Shown piece by piece: positions 1 through 9,914 of a stretch of DNA of 64,000 bases (its first letter is position 1; each line of letters starts with the position of its first letter). Origin of the DNA: Caballeronia hypogeia (GTDB lineage: Bacteria; Pseudomonadota; Gammaproteobacteria; Burkholderiales; Burkholderiaceae); contig NZ_FCOA02000015.1 of assembly GCF_001544875.2 (NCBI RefSeq), positions 1-64,000 on the forward strand, given 5' to 3'. Both the position numbers and the translations under genes were made by a program. Below the pieces are notes generated by a model. It had not been told where the DNA came from. It worked only from the letters and a program-made list of their open reading frames with translations, and searched no databases.

Positions 1-2
1 CG

Positions 3-1562
3 TTCGCCCCTCCGCCCGGCGGCGGGGCGAACGCGCTGCCCGCGCCGATCGCGCCGCCCGCGCCCGTGCCCGAGGGCAAGAAGTTCGTGCTGAAAAGCAT
101 CCGCCTCGCGGGCAACGAGACCTTGCCCGCCGACACATTGCTCGCGCCCGTCGCCGACAAGATCGGCCAGGAGGTATCGATCAACGATCTCAACGCGATG
201 GCAGCGCGCGTCGCGCAGGTGTATCGCGATCGCGGCTATCCGCTCGCGCAGGTCGTGATTCCGCCGCAGGACGTGACCGAAGGCGATGTCACCTTCACCG
301 TGCTCGAAGGCAAGATCGGGCGCGTGCGGCTGATCATGGCGCCGGGCGTGCCGATCAAGGAGTCGCTGGTGCGCGCGCGGCTCGCCGCCATCGAGCCGGG
401 CAAGCCGCTCAAACAGGGCGAGCTCGAACGCACCATGCTGCTGCTATCGGATGTGCCCGGCATCAAGGTGAGTTCGGCGCTGGAGTCGGGCAGCGCGCCC
501 GGCACCGTCGATCTGAACGTGACCGTGGAGGCCGCGCGCCGCTACGACTTCGCGATATCCGGCGACAACTACGGCTCCGCGCCCGCCGGACAGTGGCGTC
601 TGGGCGCGGTCGGCCGGCTGGCGTCGCCGTTCGGCATAGGCGACAACCTCGACGTGAACCTGCTCGCCGCCGAGCGCGCCGATACGCTCTACGGGCGCGT
701 CGGCTATGACGCGCCCATCGACGCCAACGGCACGCGTCTCGGGATCGCGTATTCGCATCTGTATTACTACCTCGGGCAGGACTTCTCGTCGCTGCAGGCG
801 CACGGCAATGCGGATGTGGTCACGGCGTCGGTCACGCATCCGCTGATCCGCTCGCGCGGCCAGAACCTGCTGTTTCGCGGGGCTTTGGAGTATCGCTCGC
901 TCACGGACAAGATCGATACCGTCGGCTTCGACAATCCGCAGAAGCTGTATGTCGCGAGCGTCGGGCTGTCGTACGAGAGCCGCGACAACTTTCTCGGCGG
1001 CGGCTTCAACAGCGCCGACCTGCAACTGGCCTTCGCTCACCTGAATATCGATTCGGCGGCCGGGCAGGCCATCGATCAGGGGCCGGGCGGGCGCAACACC
1101 GCCGGCAACAGCGTGCGCGCGATCATGCAGGCCAACCGCCTCAATGCGATCACGCCGAAGACGAGCTTCTTCGTCGGCGTGTCGGGGCAGTGGGCCAACC
1201 AGAACCTCGACAGTTCGTCGCGCTTCGCGCTCGGCGGGCCGAATGCGGTGCGCGCCTATTCGCCCTCGGAGGCGATCGTCGACGAAGGCATGGTCGCGAC
1301 GGCGTCGCTGCGCTACGCCGTGATTCCGACCCTCACGCTCTCGGCTTTCTTCGACATCGGCGTCGGGCGCTACAACGCGCGCTCGGTGCCGGGGCAGGGC
1401 GCCAACACCGTCACGCGCAGCGGCGCGGGCGTGGGCCTGTTCTGGAACGCGCCTTACGGCATCACCGTGAACGCCAGCATGGCGTGGCGCACCACGCGCG
1501 CCGACAGCACCGGCGACGACAAGGTGCCGCGCGTGTACGTGCAGGTTTCCAAATCGTTCTAG
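3..1562 (+). CDS. TpsB-family outer-membrane transporter (ShlB/FhaC/HecB type), 5' partial
   Basis: Two-partner secretion pore that exports the TpsA protein encoded just downstream. The frame is open to the first base of the window, so the true start and signal peptide lie outside; the GTG at 66 is only the first start-like codon. A proline/alanine-rich stretch is followed by a POTRA domain (roughly residues 20-110 of the visible protein, containing RDRGYPLAQVVIPPQ), then a second POTRA-like region and a C-terminal beta-barrel. NAVRAYSPSEA resembles the conserved VRGY hairpin of TpsB barrels, with Ala replacing Gly. The chain ends in Phe (QVSKSF), as outer-membrane barrels do. It stops 55 nt before the tpsA start, so the two are very probably cotranscribed. 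Family assignment is firm; the partner is inferred from adjacency. Confidence 0.93.
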   Translation, partial: FAPPPGGGANALPAPIAPPAPVPEGKKFVLKSIRLAGNETLPADTLLAPVADKIGQEVSINDLNAMAARVAQVYRDRGYPLAQVVIPPQDVTEGDVTFTVLEGKIGRVRLIMAPGVPIKESLVRARLAAIEPGKPLKQGELERTMLLLSDVPGIKVSSALESGSAPGTVDLNVTVEAARRYDFAISGDNYGSAPAGQWRLGAVGRLASPFGIGDNLDVNLLAAERADTLYGRVGYDAPIDANGTRLGIAYSHLYYYLGQDFSSLQAHGNADVVTASVTHPLIRSRGQNLLFRGALEYRSLTDKIDTVGFDNPQKLYVASVGLSYESRDNFLGGGFNSADLQLAFAHLNIDSAAGQAIDQGPGGRNTAGNSVRAIMQANRLNAITPKTSFFVGVSGQWANQNLDSSSRFALGGPNAVRAYSPSEAIVDEGMVATASLRYAVIPTLTLSAFFDIGVGRYNARSVPGQGANTVTRSGAGVGLFWNAPYGITVNASMAWRTTRADSTGDDKVPRVYVQVSKSF

Positions 1563-1617
1563 ATGCACCGACGTCACATCAACGCCATCTTTCGGCGCAG
1601 TCATGGAGGAGTTCGAA

Positions 1618-4600
1618 ATGAACGACACAACCAGCCTTCGGACCCGCAGGCATCGCCGGGAGTGGCAGCGTGCGATCAGACGACTCGCCCGGCGCGCCGC
1701 GCGCCATGCGGGCATCGACCTGACGCCCGCCGCGCTGTTGCCGCTGATCGCGCTGGTGGCCGCGCCCGGCGCCTTCGCACTGCCCGTGGGCGGGCAAGTG
1801 GTCAACGGCAACGTGAGCATCAGCACGCCCAATCCGAACACCATGGCGATCACGCAGGGCTCGCAGAAAGGCATCGTCAACTGGAATTCGTTTTCGATCG
1901 GCGGGAGCGAGACGGTGAACATCTCGCAGCCCTCGCCGCAGGCGGTGCTGCTCAATCGCGTCACGGGCAATAACGCGAGCGTGATCGCCGGGCAGCTCAA
2001 CGCCAACGGCCAGGTGTTTCTCGTCAATCCGGCGGGCGTACTGTTCGCGCGCGGGGCGTCGGTGAACGTGGGCTCGATCGTCGCGTCGACGCTCGGCATT
2101 TCGGACCGCGATTTTCTGGCGGGCAAGTATCACTTCACGAGCGCGCAGAACGCGGGCGGCGTAGTGCGCAACGAAGGCACGATCACGGCGGCCGAGCACG
2201 GCACGGTCGCGCTGCTCGGCGCGCAGGTGGACAACAGCGGCACGGTGAGCGCGAAGCTCGGCACGGTCGCGATGGGCGCGGGCAGCGACATCACGCTCGA
2301 CTTCGCGGGCGACGGCCTCACCATGCTCAAGATCGACGGTCCCGCGGCGCAGGCGCTCGCGAGCAACTCGGGCGTGTTGCAGGCGGACGGCGGTCAGGTG
2401 CTGATGTCGGTGCAGACCGCCGACGCGCTCGCCTCGACCGTGCTGAACCAGACGGGCGCGGTGCGGGCGCAGAGCGTGGCCGAGCGCAACGGGCGCATCG
2501 TGCTCGACGGCGGCGCGGCGGGGCTGACCGAAGTGGCAGGCAACGTCGATGCGACCGGCGGCGCGGGATTGACGGGCGGCAACATCGACATCACGGGCTA
2601 TCACGTCGCGCTGAACGACGGCGCGCGCATCGACGCGAGCGGCGGCGCGGGCGGCGGACGCGTGCGCGTGGGCGGCGGTTCGGCGGGGCAGGCGACCGAC
2701 ATCCATAACGCCGACGCCGTGTGGATGGGCCCAAGCGCGCAAATCCACGCCGATGCGCTCGATAACGGCAACGGCGGCAATGTCGTGGTCTACGGCACGA
2801 ACGCGGCGCGCGTGCATGGAACGCTCACGGCGCGTGGCGGGAACACGGCGGGCAATGGCGGCCTGATCGAGACGTCCGCGCGGTTTCTGGACGCGGCGGG
2901 CGTGAATATCGACGCATCGGCGCTGCATGGCGTCGGCGGGACGTGGCTGCTGGACCCGTACGACGTGACGATCACGTCGTCTTCGCTCGACTCGGGCGGC
3001 GGGCCGAGCTTCACGGGGTCGGACAGATCATTGATCTATGTCGGCACGATCAACACGTTTCTGAGCGACGGCACGTCGGTCACCGTCGATACCGGCGCGC
3101 CCGGTTCGGGCGGCCGCGCGCTCGGCGACATCACGCTGCAGGGGCAGATCGACAAGGCGGGCGGCGCGCCGGCGACGCTCACGCTGAGCGCGGCCCACTC
3201 GATCATCATGCAGAGCGGCGCGGGGGCGTCGATCGTTGCGTCGCAGGAAGCAGGCGCGAGCGCGAGCCCGCTTTCGGTGGTGCTCACGGCGAACACCGCC
3301 GGCTCCACGGACGGCTCGGCCGGAGTCCTGCTGGCCGGGTCGCCGGGCAATTCGACGCTCCAGTTCCTGACCAACGGCGGCAACATCACCATCGGCGGGC
3401 CAGCGGGCGGCGTCGCGCCGCGCGTCGTGCTCGACGACGTGAACATGGACACGCGCACGCGCACGGGCCCCAACCGGCCGGTCGCGGATTCCACTTACAC
3501 CATGAGCGCGACCGACCCCAGCGGCGCGATCTCGATCAACGGACACGGGCCGGTCGTCGCGGTCGGCGAGACCACGAACGCGGGCTACGGCGTGAACGTG
3601 CTGGACGGCTCCACGCTGCAAACGACGTCCGGCGGCATCACGCTGTCCGGCGACGGCGCGATCACCGGCGTGAACATCGGCGGCGGCACGGGCACGAGCA
3701 CCGTCACTTCGTCCTCGGGCGATATCCGGCTGACGGGTACGGGCGGGCTCGCGGGCGTCGGCCTTCCCGGAGGCGGCCTCTCCACTACGACCGGCAACAT
3801 CGTGCTCAACGGCAGTTCGACGACAGGAGTAGGCGTGAGCGTCGACGGCGGCACAATCGGCTCGACGGGCACAAACGGCGCAGCCGGCGCAACGGGCGCG
3901 ATCTCTCTGACGGGCGACGGCCTCTCGGCTGGCGTGAACCTCGATGCAGGCGCCAGCATCACATCGGCGGCCGCCAACATCAGCCTCAGCGGCACGGCGT
4001 CGGTGGGCGACGGCGTGCAGCTCGGCGGCGGGACGATCGGCTCGACGGGCGGCGGCGCGATCTCGCTGACGGGCAGCGGCGCGACGCTCGGCGTGGGCCT
4101 GCTTTCGGGCGGCATCACGTCGCCGACGGGCAACGTCACGATCGCCGGCGCGTCCGCGACGGGCGGCGGGGTCTTTGTCGGCGCGGCGACCGTCGATGCA
4201 ACCGGCGGCGGCGCAATCTCGGTATCCGGCTCGGGTCCGGTGGATGGCGTGCTGATGACGGGCGGCGCACTCAGGTCCACGAACGGCGCGCTCACCGTCA
4301 CCGGCAGCTCGACGGCGGGCCCCGGCATCACGGCCACCAATTCGACGCTCTCCGCGAGCGGCGGCGCGATCTCCGTGACGGGTAACGGCCAGACGGGCGG
4401 CGTCGCGCTCTCGGATACCGACGTCAGCACGGTGACGGGCAATGTTTCGATCACAGGCGTATCGGCGCAAGGCCTGGGCGTCGAACTGTATCAGTCCACG
4501 CTGACCTCGCGCAGCGGTGCGTACACGGTGACGGGCCAGGGCGGCGCGGGCGGCGTCGAGGCGAACGGCGGCAGCATTCAGCCCGGTTCCGGCGACGTCA

Positions 4601-7600
4601 CCATCGACGGCATCGCGCTCGCCTCCGGCGCTGGCGGACGCGCGGATGGCGTCTCCCTGTTCGCCATGCCGATCACCACGACCGGCGGCATCACGATTCG
4701 CGGCCAGGCCGCGCTGAACGGCCCGCAGGGCGGCGGCGTGACCATCACGGCGGCGGGCGAGGGTACGGTCACGCTTAGCTCGGGTCTGCCCGGCATCCGC
4801 GTCTACGGCAGCGGCAACGGCTACGAAGGCGTGTCGACGGTGGCGATGGACGGCGTGGACAGCGGCCGGCGCGTCTTCTTCGTCGCGTCCGACGGCGAGG
4901 GCACGGGCGGCCCGATCGACATTCGCGGCGTGACCAACGGCGCGATCGTCACGGCGTCGGGCGCGGATGCGGGCTATCACTCCGGCGTGAGACTCGCCAA
5001 CGCGAGCCTCGACGGCTCGGACATCACACTGGCGGGCTCCATCTCGGGCGGCGGCACGGTGGAGCAGGCGGGGCTGCAGATCATCGATTCCAGCGTCGGC
5101 TCGACGGCCACGAAGACGCTCACGCTGCGCGCATCGAACAACAGCGCGAACACGTCGTCCATTACGTTCGATGCCGGTTCGACTTCGCTCGATGCGCGCT
5201 CGACGCTCGCCGCGCCTCACGGCACGCTCGTGCTCGCGCCGGGCAGCGTCTCGGCGAGCACGTTCGAGATCGCCGCGGACGACGCCGCGCCGATGAGCAT
5301 AGGCGTCGTGGGCGCGACCGGGCGCGGCTTCACCATCGACAGCAGCCTGGGCACGCGCTTCACGACGAGCGTCGATAACGTCTATATCGGCTCGGCGTCG
5401 CACATCGGGCATATCACGGTCGGGGCGACTTGCGTCGCGCCGCCGTGCGCGGGCCTGCCGACTTTCGGCAAGCTCTCCGTCGCCAATGCCGGTCAAGGCA
5501 GCCAGGGCATCACGCTTGCGTCGGACATCGATCTCGGCGATCTGGGCGATCAGCTCACGCTGTATTCCGCCGGACCCGTCACGCAGACCGGGCGGATCGG
5601 CGTGGACAGGCTGCTGCTCGCCGGGCCGGGCCAGTTCACGCTGACCAGCGCCGGCAACTACCTCGGCGCGGTCACGCTCGTCGGCACGGGCAATACGTCG
5701 CTCGCCAGCACGAGCATGACGGTCACGGGCGGAAGCGGCACGGTCTTCGACGCGGGCACGAACGGCTTCAGAACGCTCGACGGCACCGCGCGCTCGACGC
5801 TCGCGGGCAATCTCACGCTCAACACGACGGACGGTGATCTCGACATCGAAACGCCGTTGCAGAACGTATCCGGCCACGACATCACGCTGAATCTGCACAG
5901 CGCCGACTTTCTCACCATCGGCTCGAACATCACGTCGACGCTGGGCGCGCTCAATCTCGTCGCCGATGCGGTGAACGAGGTGTTCGTCGGCGGGTTTTCG
6001 AGCGGCGACGGCACGGCTTCGCGCGTCGCCATCCAGACCAACGGCGGCAACGTGACGCTGACCGGCGAAGGCAAGACCGTCATCACGTCCGATGGCCCGA
6101 CCGGCAGCACTGGCGCGGCCGTCGTGCTGAATCTGGCCGATATCGACACGCGCGTGGGCGCGGCGAGCGGCGCGCCGTCGTCGACGGGCGGCACGGTGAC
6201 GGTTCATGGCACGATGCCCGCGCCGCGCGACGCCGAGGGATCGTTCGCCGGCACGCTCGCCGCCATCGACGTCAACAACGCGACGATCACCACCGGAAGC
6301 GGCAACGTCGCGCTCGTCGGGCAAAGCCTGAATCCGGCGGTCAATCCCGGCGGTGGCGTGGTGCTGGGCAATACCTCACAATTCGACGCCGCGCCGAGCG
6401 GCCCCGCGCGCATCACCACGGGCACGGGCGCGATCTACATCTACGGCACGGGCAGCGGCGCGGGGTACGCCGGCGTGACGGTGGCGAACGGCTCGTCGAT
6501 CGTGAGCGCGGGCGGCCCGATCGACATACGCGGGAGCATCGCGGGCGTTGGCGCCGGAGCGCCATCGCCCACGTATGGCGTGCTGCTGCTGAGCGGCTCG
6601 ATTAACGCGAGCGCACCGTCCGGCACGGTCTCGATCGCCGGTTCGACACCCACCGCCGATGCAGGGATCGCCTACGGCGCCGTGCCGCTGCCCGGCAATC
6701 CGGCGCTCGTCGCCGGGCCGTTCTCGATCAGCACGGGCCAGGGCGGCGTGATCTCGCTGCGTGCGGCCAACAACGGCACGGCCACGAGTCTGCTGGGCCG
6801 GAGCGGCGCGGGTTCCATCGATCCGCAAGGCGGCACGCTCGCGATCTCGGCGGCATCGGTCGATCCGTCGAGCTTCAACGTCACGGCGCAAAACGGCGTG
6901 CCGATCACGCTCTTCGGCACGAACGCGTCGCCGGGACTTTCCATCGACAACGCCACATATCAGACCTTCTCCACCAACCTGCAAACCCTCGTGCTCGGGT
7001 CCCCGACGCAAACCGGGCGCATCACGGTCCAAGGTCCGTGCGCGGGCGGCGCAGGGTGCGCCACGCGTCCCGACGTCGCGACGAACCTCACGCTGGAGAA
7101 CACCGGCGCGGGCAGTCAGGGCATCGATCTGCCTTCGGGCATCGCGTTGCCGGCGAATGCCACGCTCGCGCTCGACACGACCGGCACGGTCACCGATCCG
7201 GGCGGCATTCAGGCCAGCACGCTGCTGCTCGCGGGTGGCGGCGTCTTCAATCTGCTCGATCCGAATGTCGTCGATACGCTCGTCATCGCAGGCGCGGGCA
7301 CGGTGCGATTCCGCAACGCGGGCAGCTTCACGATCGGCGCGGGCAGCGCGAACGGCGTCGATGCGAACGGCCGCGCTACGCCGATCGGCGGTCAGCAAGG
7401 CTCGGTAACCGGCGATCTCGTCGCGATCTCCGACAACGGCCAGGTCACGCTCGGCACTCAGAACGCGCCACTTCATTTGCAGGCAGGCGGCAGCATCGAC
7501 CTCGTGATGGAGAACGCGGTGTTCAACAATCCGTACGGAAGCACGCTGGGCGCGGGCAATGCGTGGCGCGTGTGGGCAAAGACGTGGCAAGGGGAGAACC

Positions 7601-8238
7601 GCAACCGCATCGATCCGGGTAACGCGCCGCCGAACTTCTATGGTTGCGCCTACGGTGGCGTATGCGAATGGAACGGCCTGCAGTCGATGGACGTCGTGTC
7701 ACGCGACGGCGGCAATCATTTCGTGTACACGGACCGGCCGACGATCACGGTGGATATAGGCAATCAGCAGCGCGACGCCGGACAGGACAACCGTGGTTTC
7801 AGCTTTACGCCGAACGGGTTCGTGAACGGCGACCCGCAGAACAATGTGCTCACCGGCTCGATGAGTTCGCCGGCGGACCGCAATTCACCGCCCGGAACGT
7901 ATGCGATCAACGGCACGTTCTCGTCGCCCGTGGGTTATGAGGTGACCGTCGTTCCCGGCACGCTGACGGTTAATGCGCCACCGACGCCGCTTCAGGGCGC
8001 AGTCTTCAACCGCACCGGCCTGCAACCGCTCTTCACCGCGCAGGAGCAGAGCTTCGTCTACGAGAGCAATCTCGGCGGCGTCAACGTCTGCGTAGGCACG
8101 AACGAGCCGGTCCTCGCCCTGCAGCAGTCCGAAGGACCGGCTGACACGCTCGCTTCCGAATGGAAGCGCGTGCGCTCGCGCCCGAACCTGAACAACTGTC
8201 TGGTCGTGAACGGCCAGCACGGTTGCAGCGAATTCTGA
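1618..8238 (+). CDS. TpsA-family large exoprotein (filamentous haemagglutinin/HMW-like), ~2206 aa
   Basis: Secreted adhesin-like exoprotein exported by the upstream TpsB. ATG 1618 is preferred over ATG 1603 because GGAGGA (1605-1610) sits 7 nt before it. An unusually long Arg-rich N-region leads to a hydrophobic segment and probable cleavage after AFA (residue 54). The TPS secretion domain follows (about 55-300), with NPAGVLFARGASVNVGSI. The middle is a long Gly/Ser/Thr-rich beta-helical repeat region. Near the C-terminus there is an MBG-like domain (about 2040-2115, ending GTLTVNA) and three cysteines, Cys2158, Cys2194 and Cys2203. The last two are a C-x8-C pair four residues from the end, reminiscent of the C-terminal disulfide loop that anchors HMW1-type adhesins (inference). 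No toxin domain was recognised. Confidence 0.92.
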   Translation: MNDTTSLRTRRHRREWQRAIRRLARRAARHAGIDLTPAALLPLIALVAAPGAFALPVGGQVVNGNVSISTPNPNTMAITQGSQKGIVNWNSFSIGGSETVNISQPSPQAVLLNRVTGNNASVIAGQLNANGQVFLVNPAGVLFARGASVNVGSIVASTLGISDRDFLAGKYHFTSAQNAGGVVRNEGTITAAEHGTVALLGAQVDNSGTVSAKLGTVAMGAGSDITLDFAGDGLTMLKIDGPAAQALASNSGVLQADGGQVLMSVQTADALASTVLNQTGAVRAQSVAERNGRIVLDGGAAGLTEVAGNVDATGGAGLTGGNIDITGYHVALNDGARIDASGGAGGGRVRVGGGSAGQATDIHNADAVWMGPSAQIHADALDNGNGGNVVVYGTNAARVHGTLTARGGNTAGNGGLIETSARFLDAAGVNIDASALHGVGGTWLLDPYDVTITSSSLDSGGGPSFTGSDRSLIYVGTINTFLSDGTSVTVDTGAPGSGGRALGDITLQGQIDKAGGAPATLTLSAAHSIIMQSGAGASIVASQEAGASASPLSVVLTANTAGSTDGSAGVLLAGSPGNSTLQFLTNGGNITIGGPAGGVAPRVVLDDVNMDTRTRTGPNRPVADSTYTMSATDPSGAISINGHGPVVAVGETTNAGYGVNVLDGSTLQTTSGGITLSGDGAITGVNIGGGTGTSTVTSSSGDIRLTGTGGLAGVGLPGGGLSTTTGNIVLNGSSTTGVGVSVDGGTIGSTGTNGAAGATGAISLTGDGLSAGVNLDAGASITSAAANISLSGTASVGDGVQLGGGTIGSTGGGAISLTGSGATLGVGLLSGGITSPTGNVTIAGASATGGGVFVGAATVDATGGGAISVSGSGPVDGVLMTGGALRSTNGALTVTGSSTAGPGITATNSTLSASGGAISVTGNGQTGGVALSDTDVSTVTGNVSITGVSAQGLGVELYQSTLTSRSGAYTVTGQGGAGGVEANGGSIQPGSGDVTIDGIALASGAGGRADGVSLFAMPITTTGGITIRGQAALNGPQGGGVTITAAGEGTVTLSSGLPGIRVYGSGNGYEGVSTVAMDGVDSGRRVFFVASDGEGTGGPIDIRGVTNGAIVTASGADAGYHSGVRLANASLDGSDITLAGSISGGGTVEQAGLQIIDSSVGSTATKTLTLRASNNSANTSSITFDAGSTSLDARSTLAAPHGTLVLAPGSVSASTFEIAADDAAPMSIGVVGATGRGFTIDSSLGTRFTTSVDNVYIGSASHIGHITVGATCVAPPCAGLPTFGKLSVANAGQGSQGITLASDIDLGDLGDQLTLYSAGPVTQTGRIGVDRLLLAGPGQFTLTSAGNYLGAVTLVGTGNTSLASTSMTVTGGSGTVFDAGTNGFRTLDGTARSTLAGNLTLNTTDGDLDIETPLQNVSGHDITLNLHSADFLTIGSNITSTLGALNLVADAVNEVFVGGFSSGDGTASRVAIQTNGGNVTLTGEGKTVITSDGPTGSTGAAVVLNLADIDTRVGAASGAPSSTGGTVTVHGTMPAPRDAEGSFAGTLAAIDVNNATITTGSGNVALVGQSLNPAVNPGGGVVLGNTSQFDAAPSGPARITTGTGAIYIYGTGSGAGYAGVTVANGSSIVSAGGPIDIRGSIAGVGAGAPSPTYGVLLLSGSINASAPSGTVSIAGSTPTADAGIAYGAVPLPGNPALVAGPFSISTGQGGVISLRAANNGTATSLLGRSGAGSIDPQGGTLAISAASVDPSSFNVTAQNGVPITLFGTNASPGLSIDNATYQTFSTNLQTLVLGSPTQTGRITVQGPCAGGAGCATRPDVATNLTLENTGAGSQGIDLPSGIALPANATLALDTTGTVTDPGGIQASTLLLAGGGVFNLLDPNVVDTLVIAGAGTVRFRNAGSFTIGAGSANGVDANGRATPIGGQQGSVTGDLVAISDNGQVTLGTQNAPLHLQAGGSIDLVMENAVFNNPYGSTLGAGNAWRVWAKTWQGENRNRIDPGNAPPNFYGCAYGGVCEWNGLQSMDVVSRDGGNHFVYTDRPTITVDIGNQQRDAGQDNRGFSFTPNGFVNGDPQNNVLTGSMSSPADRNSPPGTYAINGTFSSPVGYEVTVVPGTLTVNAPPTPLQGAVFNRTGLQPLFTAQEQSFVYESNLGGVNVCVGTNEPVLALQQSEGPADTLASEWKRVRSRPNLNNCLVVNGQHGCSEF
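3600..4620 (+). repeat. Degenerate Gly/Thr/Ser-rich repeats inside tpsA
   Basis: About ten imperfect units of roughly 27-40 codons recur in the translation, alternating phrases of the type GAISLTGSG, GVGLLSGG and GNVTIAGAS. They look like successive coils of a beta-helix. At DNA level GGCGGCGCGATCTC-like blocks recur with divergence, so recombination between units is possible. Confidence 0.6.
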
Positions 8239-8251
8239 CGCTGGAGCCGCG

Positions 8252-9271
8252 ATGATCGACATAGAACCGCTGCTCGCGCCCACCGAATCGATGCCGCCCG
8301 CCGGCGTCGATCTTGAATACGACCCGGCGTTCCTCGCCTTCGAGGCGCTCGCGCGCGGCAATCCCGAGCGTCAGTTCGAAGCGCTCGCCGAGCCGACCGC
8401 GTGGCCAGACGTGCTCGAGGAATCGCAGGCGCTGCTCGCGAAGTCGAAGGATCTGCGCATTGCCGTGGTGTACGTGCGCGCGGCGGCGCGCGTGCACGGC
8501 CTCGCGGGTTTCCATGCGGGCCTGAGCCTGCTGACGGGTCTGTTCGAGCGCTACTGGGACACGCTCTATCCGCCGCTCGATGCCGACGACGACAACGATC
8601 CCGTGTCGCGCGTCAACGCGCTCGCGCCGCTCGCCGATGCGTACACGCCTTTCGCGGAAGCCGAAACGCTGCTGCACGATCTGCGCGAAACCGAAGTGTG
8701 CCGCGCGCGCGGCGAGCGGCTGACGGTGCGCGACATCCTGATCGCGCAGGGCAGGCTCGCGGCGGCCGAGGGCGCGAGCGCCGCGACGCCCGCGCGGGTC
8801 GAAGGCATGCTGGCCGATGCGCTCGCGCACGATCGCGATATCTTCGCCGCGGGCATCGACCTGCCGCGCGCGGTGCAGGCGCTCGCCGCCGCCATGACCG
8901 AGCGGCTGGGCGCGGCGCGCTCGCCGCTCATCGACAAGATGATGGACACGGCGCGCTGCGTGGCCACGCAGCTTCGCGCGGCGGCGCAACCGGCCGCTGC
9001 AACGTCGCCGGCCTCCGCACTGACCGCGACGCCAGCCAGCGCTCCCCGCATGGCGGCGCGTCCCGGCGAGCTCGCGACGCGCGAGGACGCCATCGCGCTG
9101 CTCGACGCGGTCTGCGCGTTTCTCGAACGCACCGAGCCGGCCCATCCCGCGCCGCTTCTGATACGCCGCGCGCGCGGCTGGCTGGGCAAGGACTTTCTCT
9201 CCGTGATGCAGGACCTCGCGCCCGACAGCCTCACGCAAATCCATCTGATCGCCGGCACGAAGCGACAGTGA
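8252..9271 (+). CDS. tssA: T6SS protein TssA (ImpA N-terminal domain)
   Basis: Cap protein that helps prime and polymerise the T6SS tail tube and sheath. The ImpA_N domain fills about residues 5-130 (MPPAGVDLEYDPAF, then YWDTLYPPLDADDDNDP, a family hallmark), followed by helices, an Ala/Pro-rich linker near 240-270 and a C-terminal segment with RRARGWLGKDF. At 339 residues it is within the usual TssA range. It begins 13 nt after the tpsA stop yet heads tssA-tssB-tssC, so the T6SS operon abuts the TPS operon with almost no spacer, leaving little room for its own promoter outside the tpsA coding region. Confidence 0.93.
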   Translation: MIDIEPLLAPTESMPPAGVDLEYDPAFLAFEALARGNPERQFEALAEPTAWPDVLEESQALLAKSKDLRIAVVYVRAAARVHGLAGFHAGLSLLTGLFERYWDTLYPPLDADDDNDPVSRVNALAPLADAYTPFAEAETLLHDLRETEVCRARGERLTVRDILIAQGRLAAAEGASAATPARVEGMLADALAHDRDIFAAGIDLPRAVQALAAAMTERLGAARSPLIDKMMDTARCVATQLRAAAQPAAATSPASALTATPASAPRMAARPGELATREDAIALLDAVCAFLERTEPAHPAPLLIRRARGWLGKDFLSVMQDLAPDSLTQIHLIAGTKRQ

Positions 9272-9338
9272 CGCTTTCAAACAAGCCACGCGTGAATCGT
9301 CTTCCAAGCGTGGCTCATGCTCACGCACAGGAGGCCTC

Positions 9339-9881
9339 ATGGCAACCAGCAGTCAAAAATTCATCGCTCGCAATCGCGCGCCGCGCGTGCAGATCGAATA
9401 CGACGTCGAGACTTACGGCAGCGAGAAGAAGATTCAGCTGCCGTTCGTGATGGGCGTCATGGCCGACCTCTCCGGCAAGCCCGCGGAGGCGCTGCCGCCG
9501 GTCGAACAGCGCAAGTTCCAGGAAATCGACATCGACAACTTCGACAGCCGCATGAAGGCGATGCAGCCGCGCGTCGCGTTCCAGGTGCCCAACAGGCTGA
9601 CGGGCGAAGGCAATCTGAGCGTCGATATCACCTTCGATACGCTCGACGATTTTTCGCCCGCCGCCGTCGCGCGCAAGGTCGACTCGCTCGCGAAGCTGCT
9701 GGAGGCGCGCACGCAGCTCGCCAATCTCGTCATCTTCATGGATGGCAAGAACGGCGCCGAGGAGCTGATCGCGCGCGTGCTCGACGATCCCGCGCTGCTC
9801 AAGACGCTCGCCGCGACGACGCCCGACAAGGCGGCCGCCTCCGACTCCGCAACGCCGGCCGCCGCGCCCGCCGCCGAGTAA
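9339..9881 (+). CDS. tssB: T6SS contractile sheath small subunit TssB (VipA)
   Basis: Forms the contractile sheath with TssC. The 180-residue protein shows the family pattern: N-terminal RAPRVQIEYDVETYG, then LPFVMGVMADLSGKP, the FQEIDIDNFDSRMKAM segment and a C-terminal helix with DDPALLKTLAA. An Ala-rich tail follows. An AGGAGG ribosome site precedes ATG 9339. The 67-nt gap after tssA and 33-nt gap before tssC fit one operon. Confidence 0.96.
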   Translation: MATSSQKFIARNRAPRVQIEYDVETYGSEKKIQLPFVMGVMADLSGKPAEALPPVEQRKFQEIDIDNFDSRMKAMQPRVAFQVPNRLTGEGNLSVDITFDTLDDFSPAAVARKVDSLAKLLEARTQLANLVIFMDGKNGAEELIARVLDDPALLKTLAATTPDKAAASDSATPAAAPAAE

Positions 9882-9914
9882 GCCATCACGAACGAGCCTG
9901 AACAGGAAACGACC

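Noticed and set aside
444..2126. 560-codon antisense frame across the tpsB-tpsA boundary
   Set aside because: Shadow of two real genes in high-GC DNA; Arg/Ala-rich and without family features.
3028..6324. Open frame of 1098 codons antisense to tpsA
   Set aside because: It mirrors the codon bias of the GC-rich tpsA gene; the product is an Arg/Ala/Asp-rich string with no domain.
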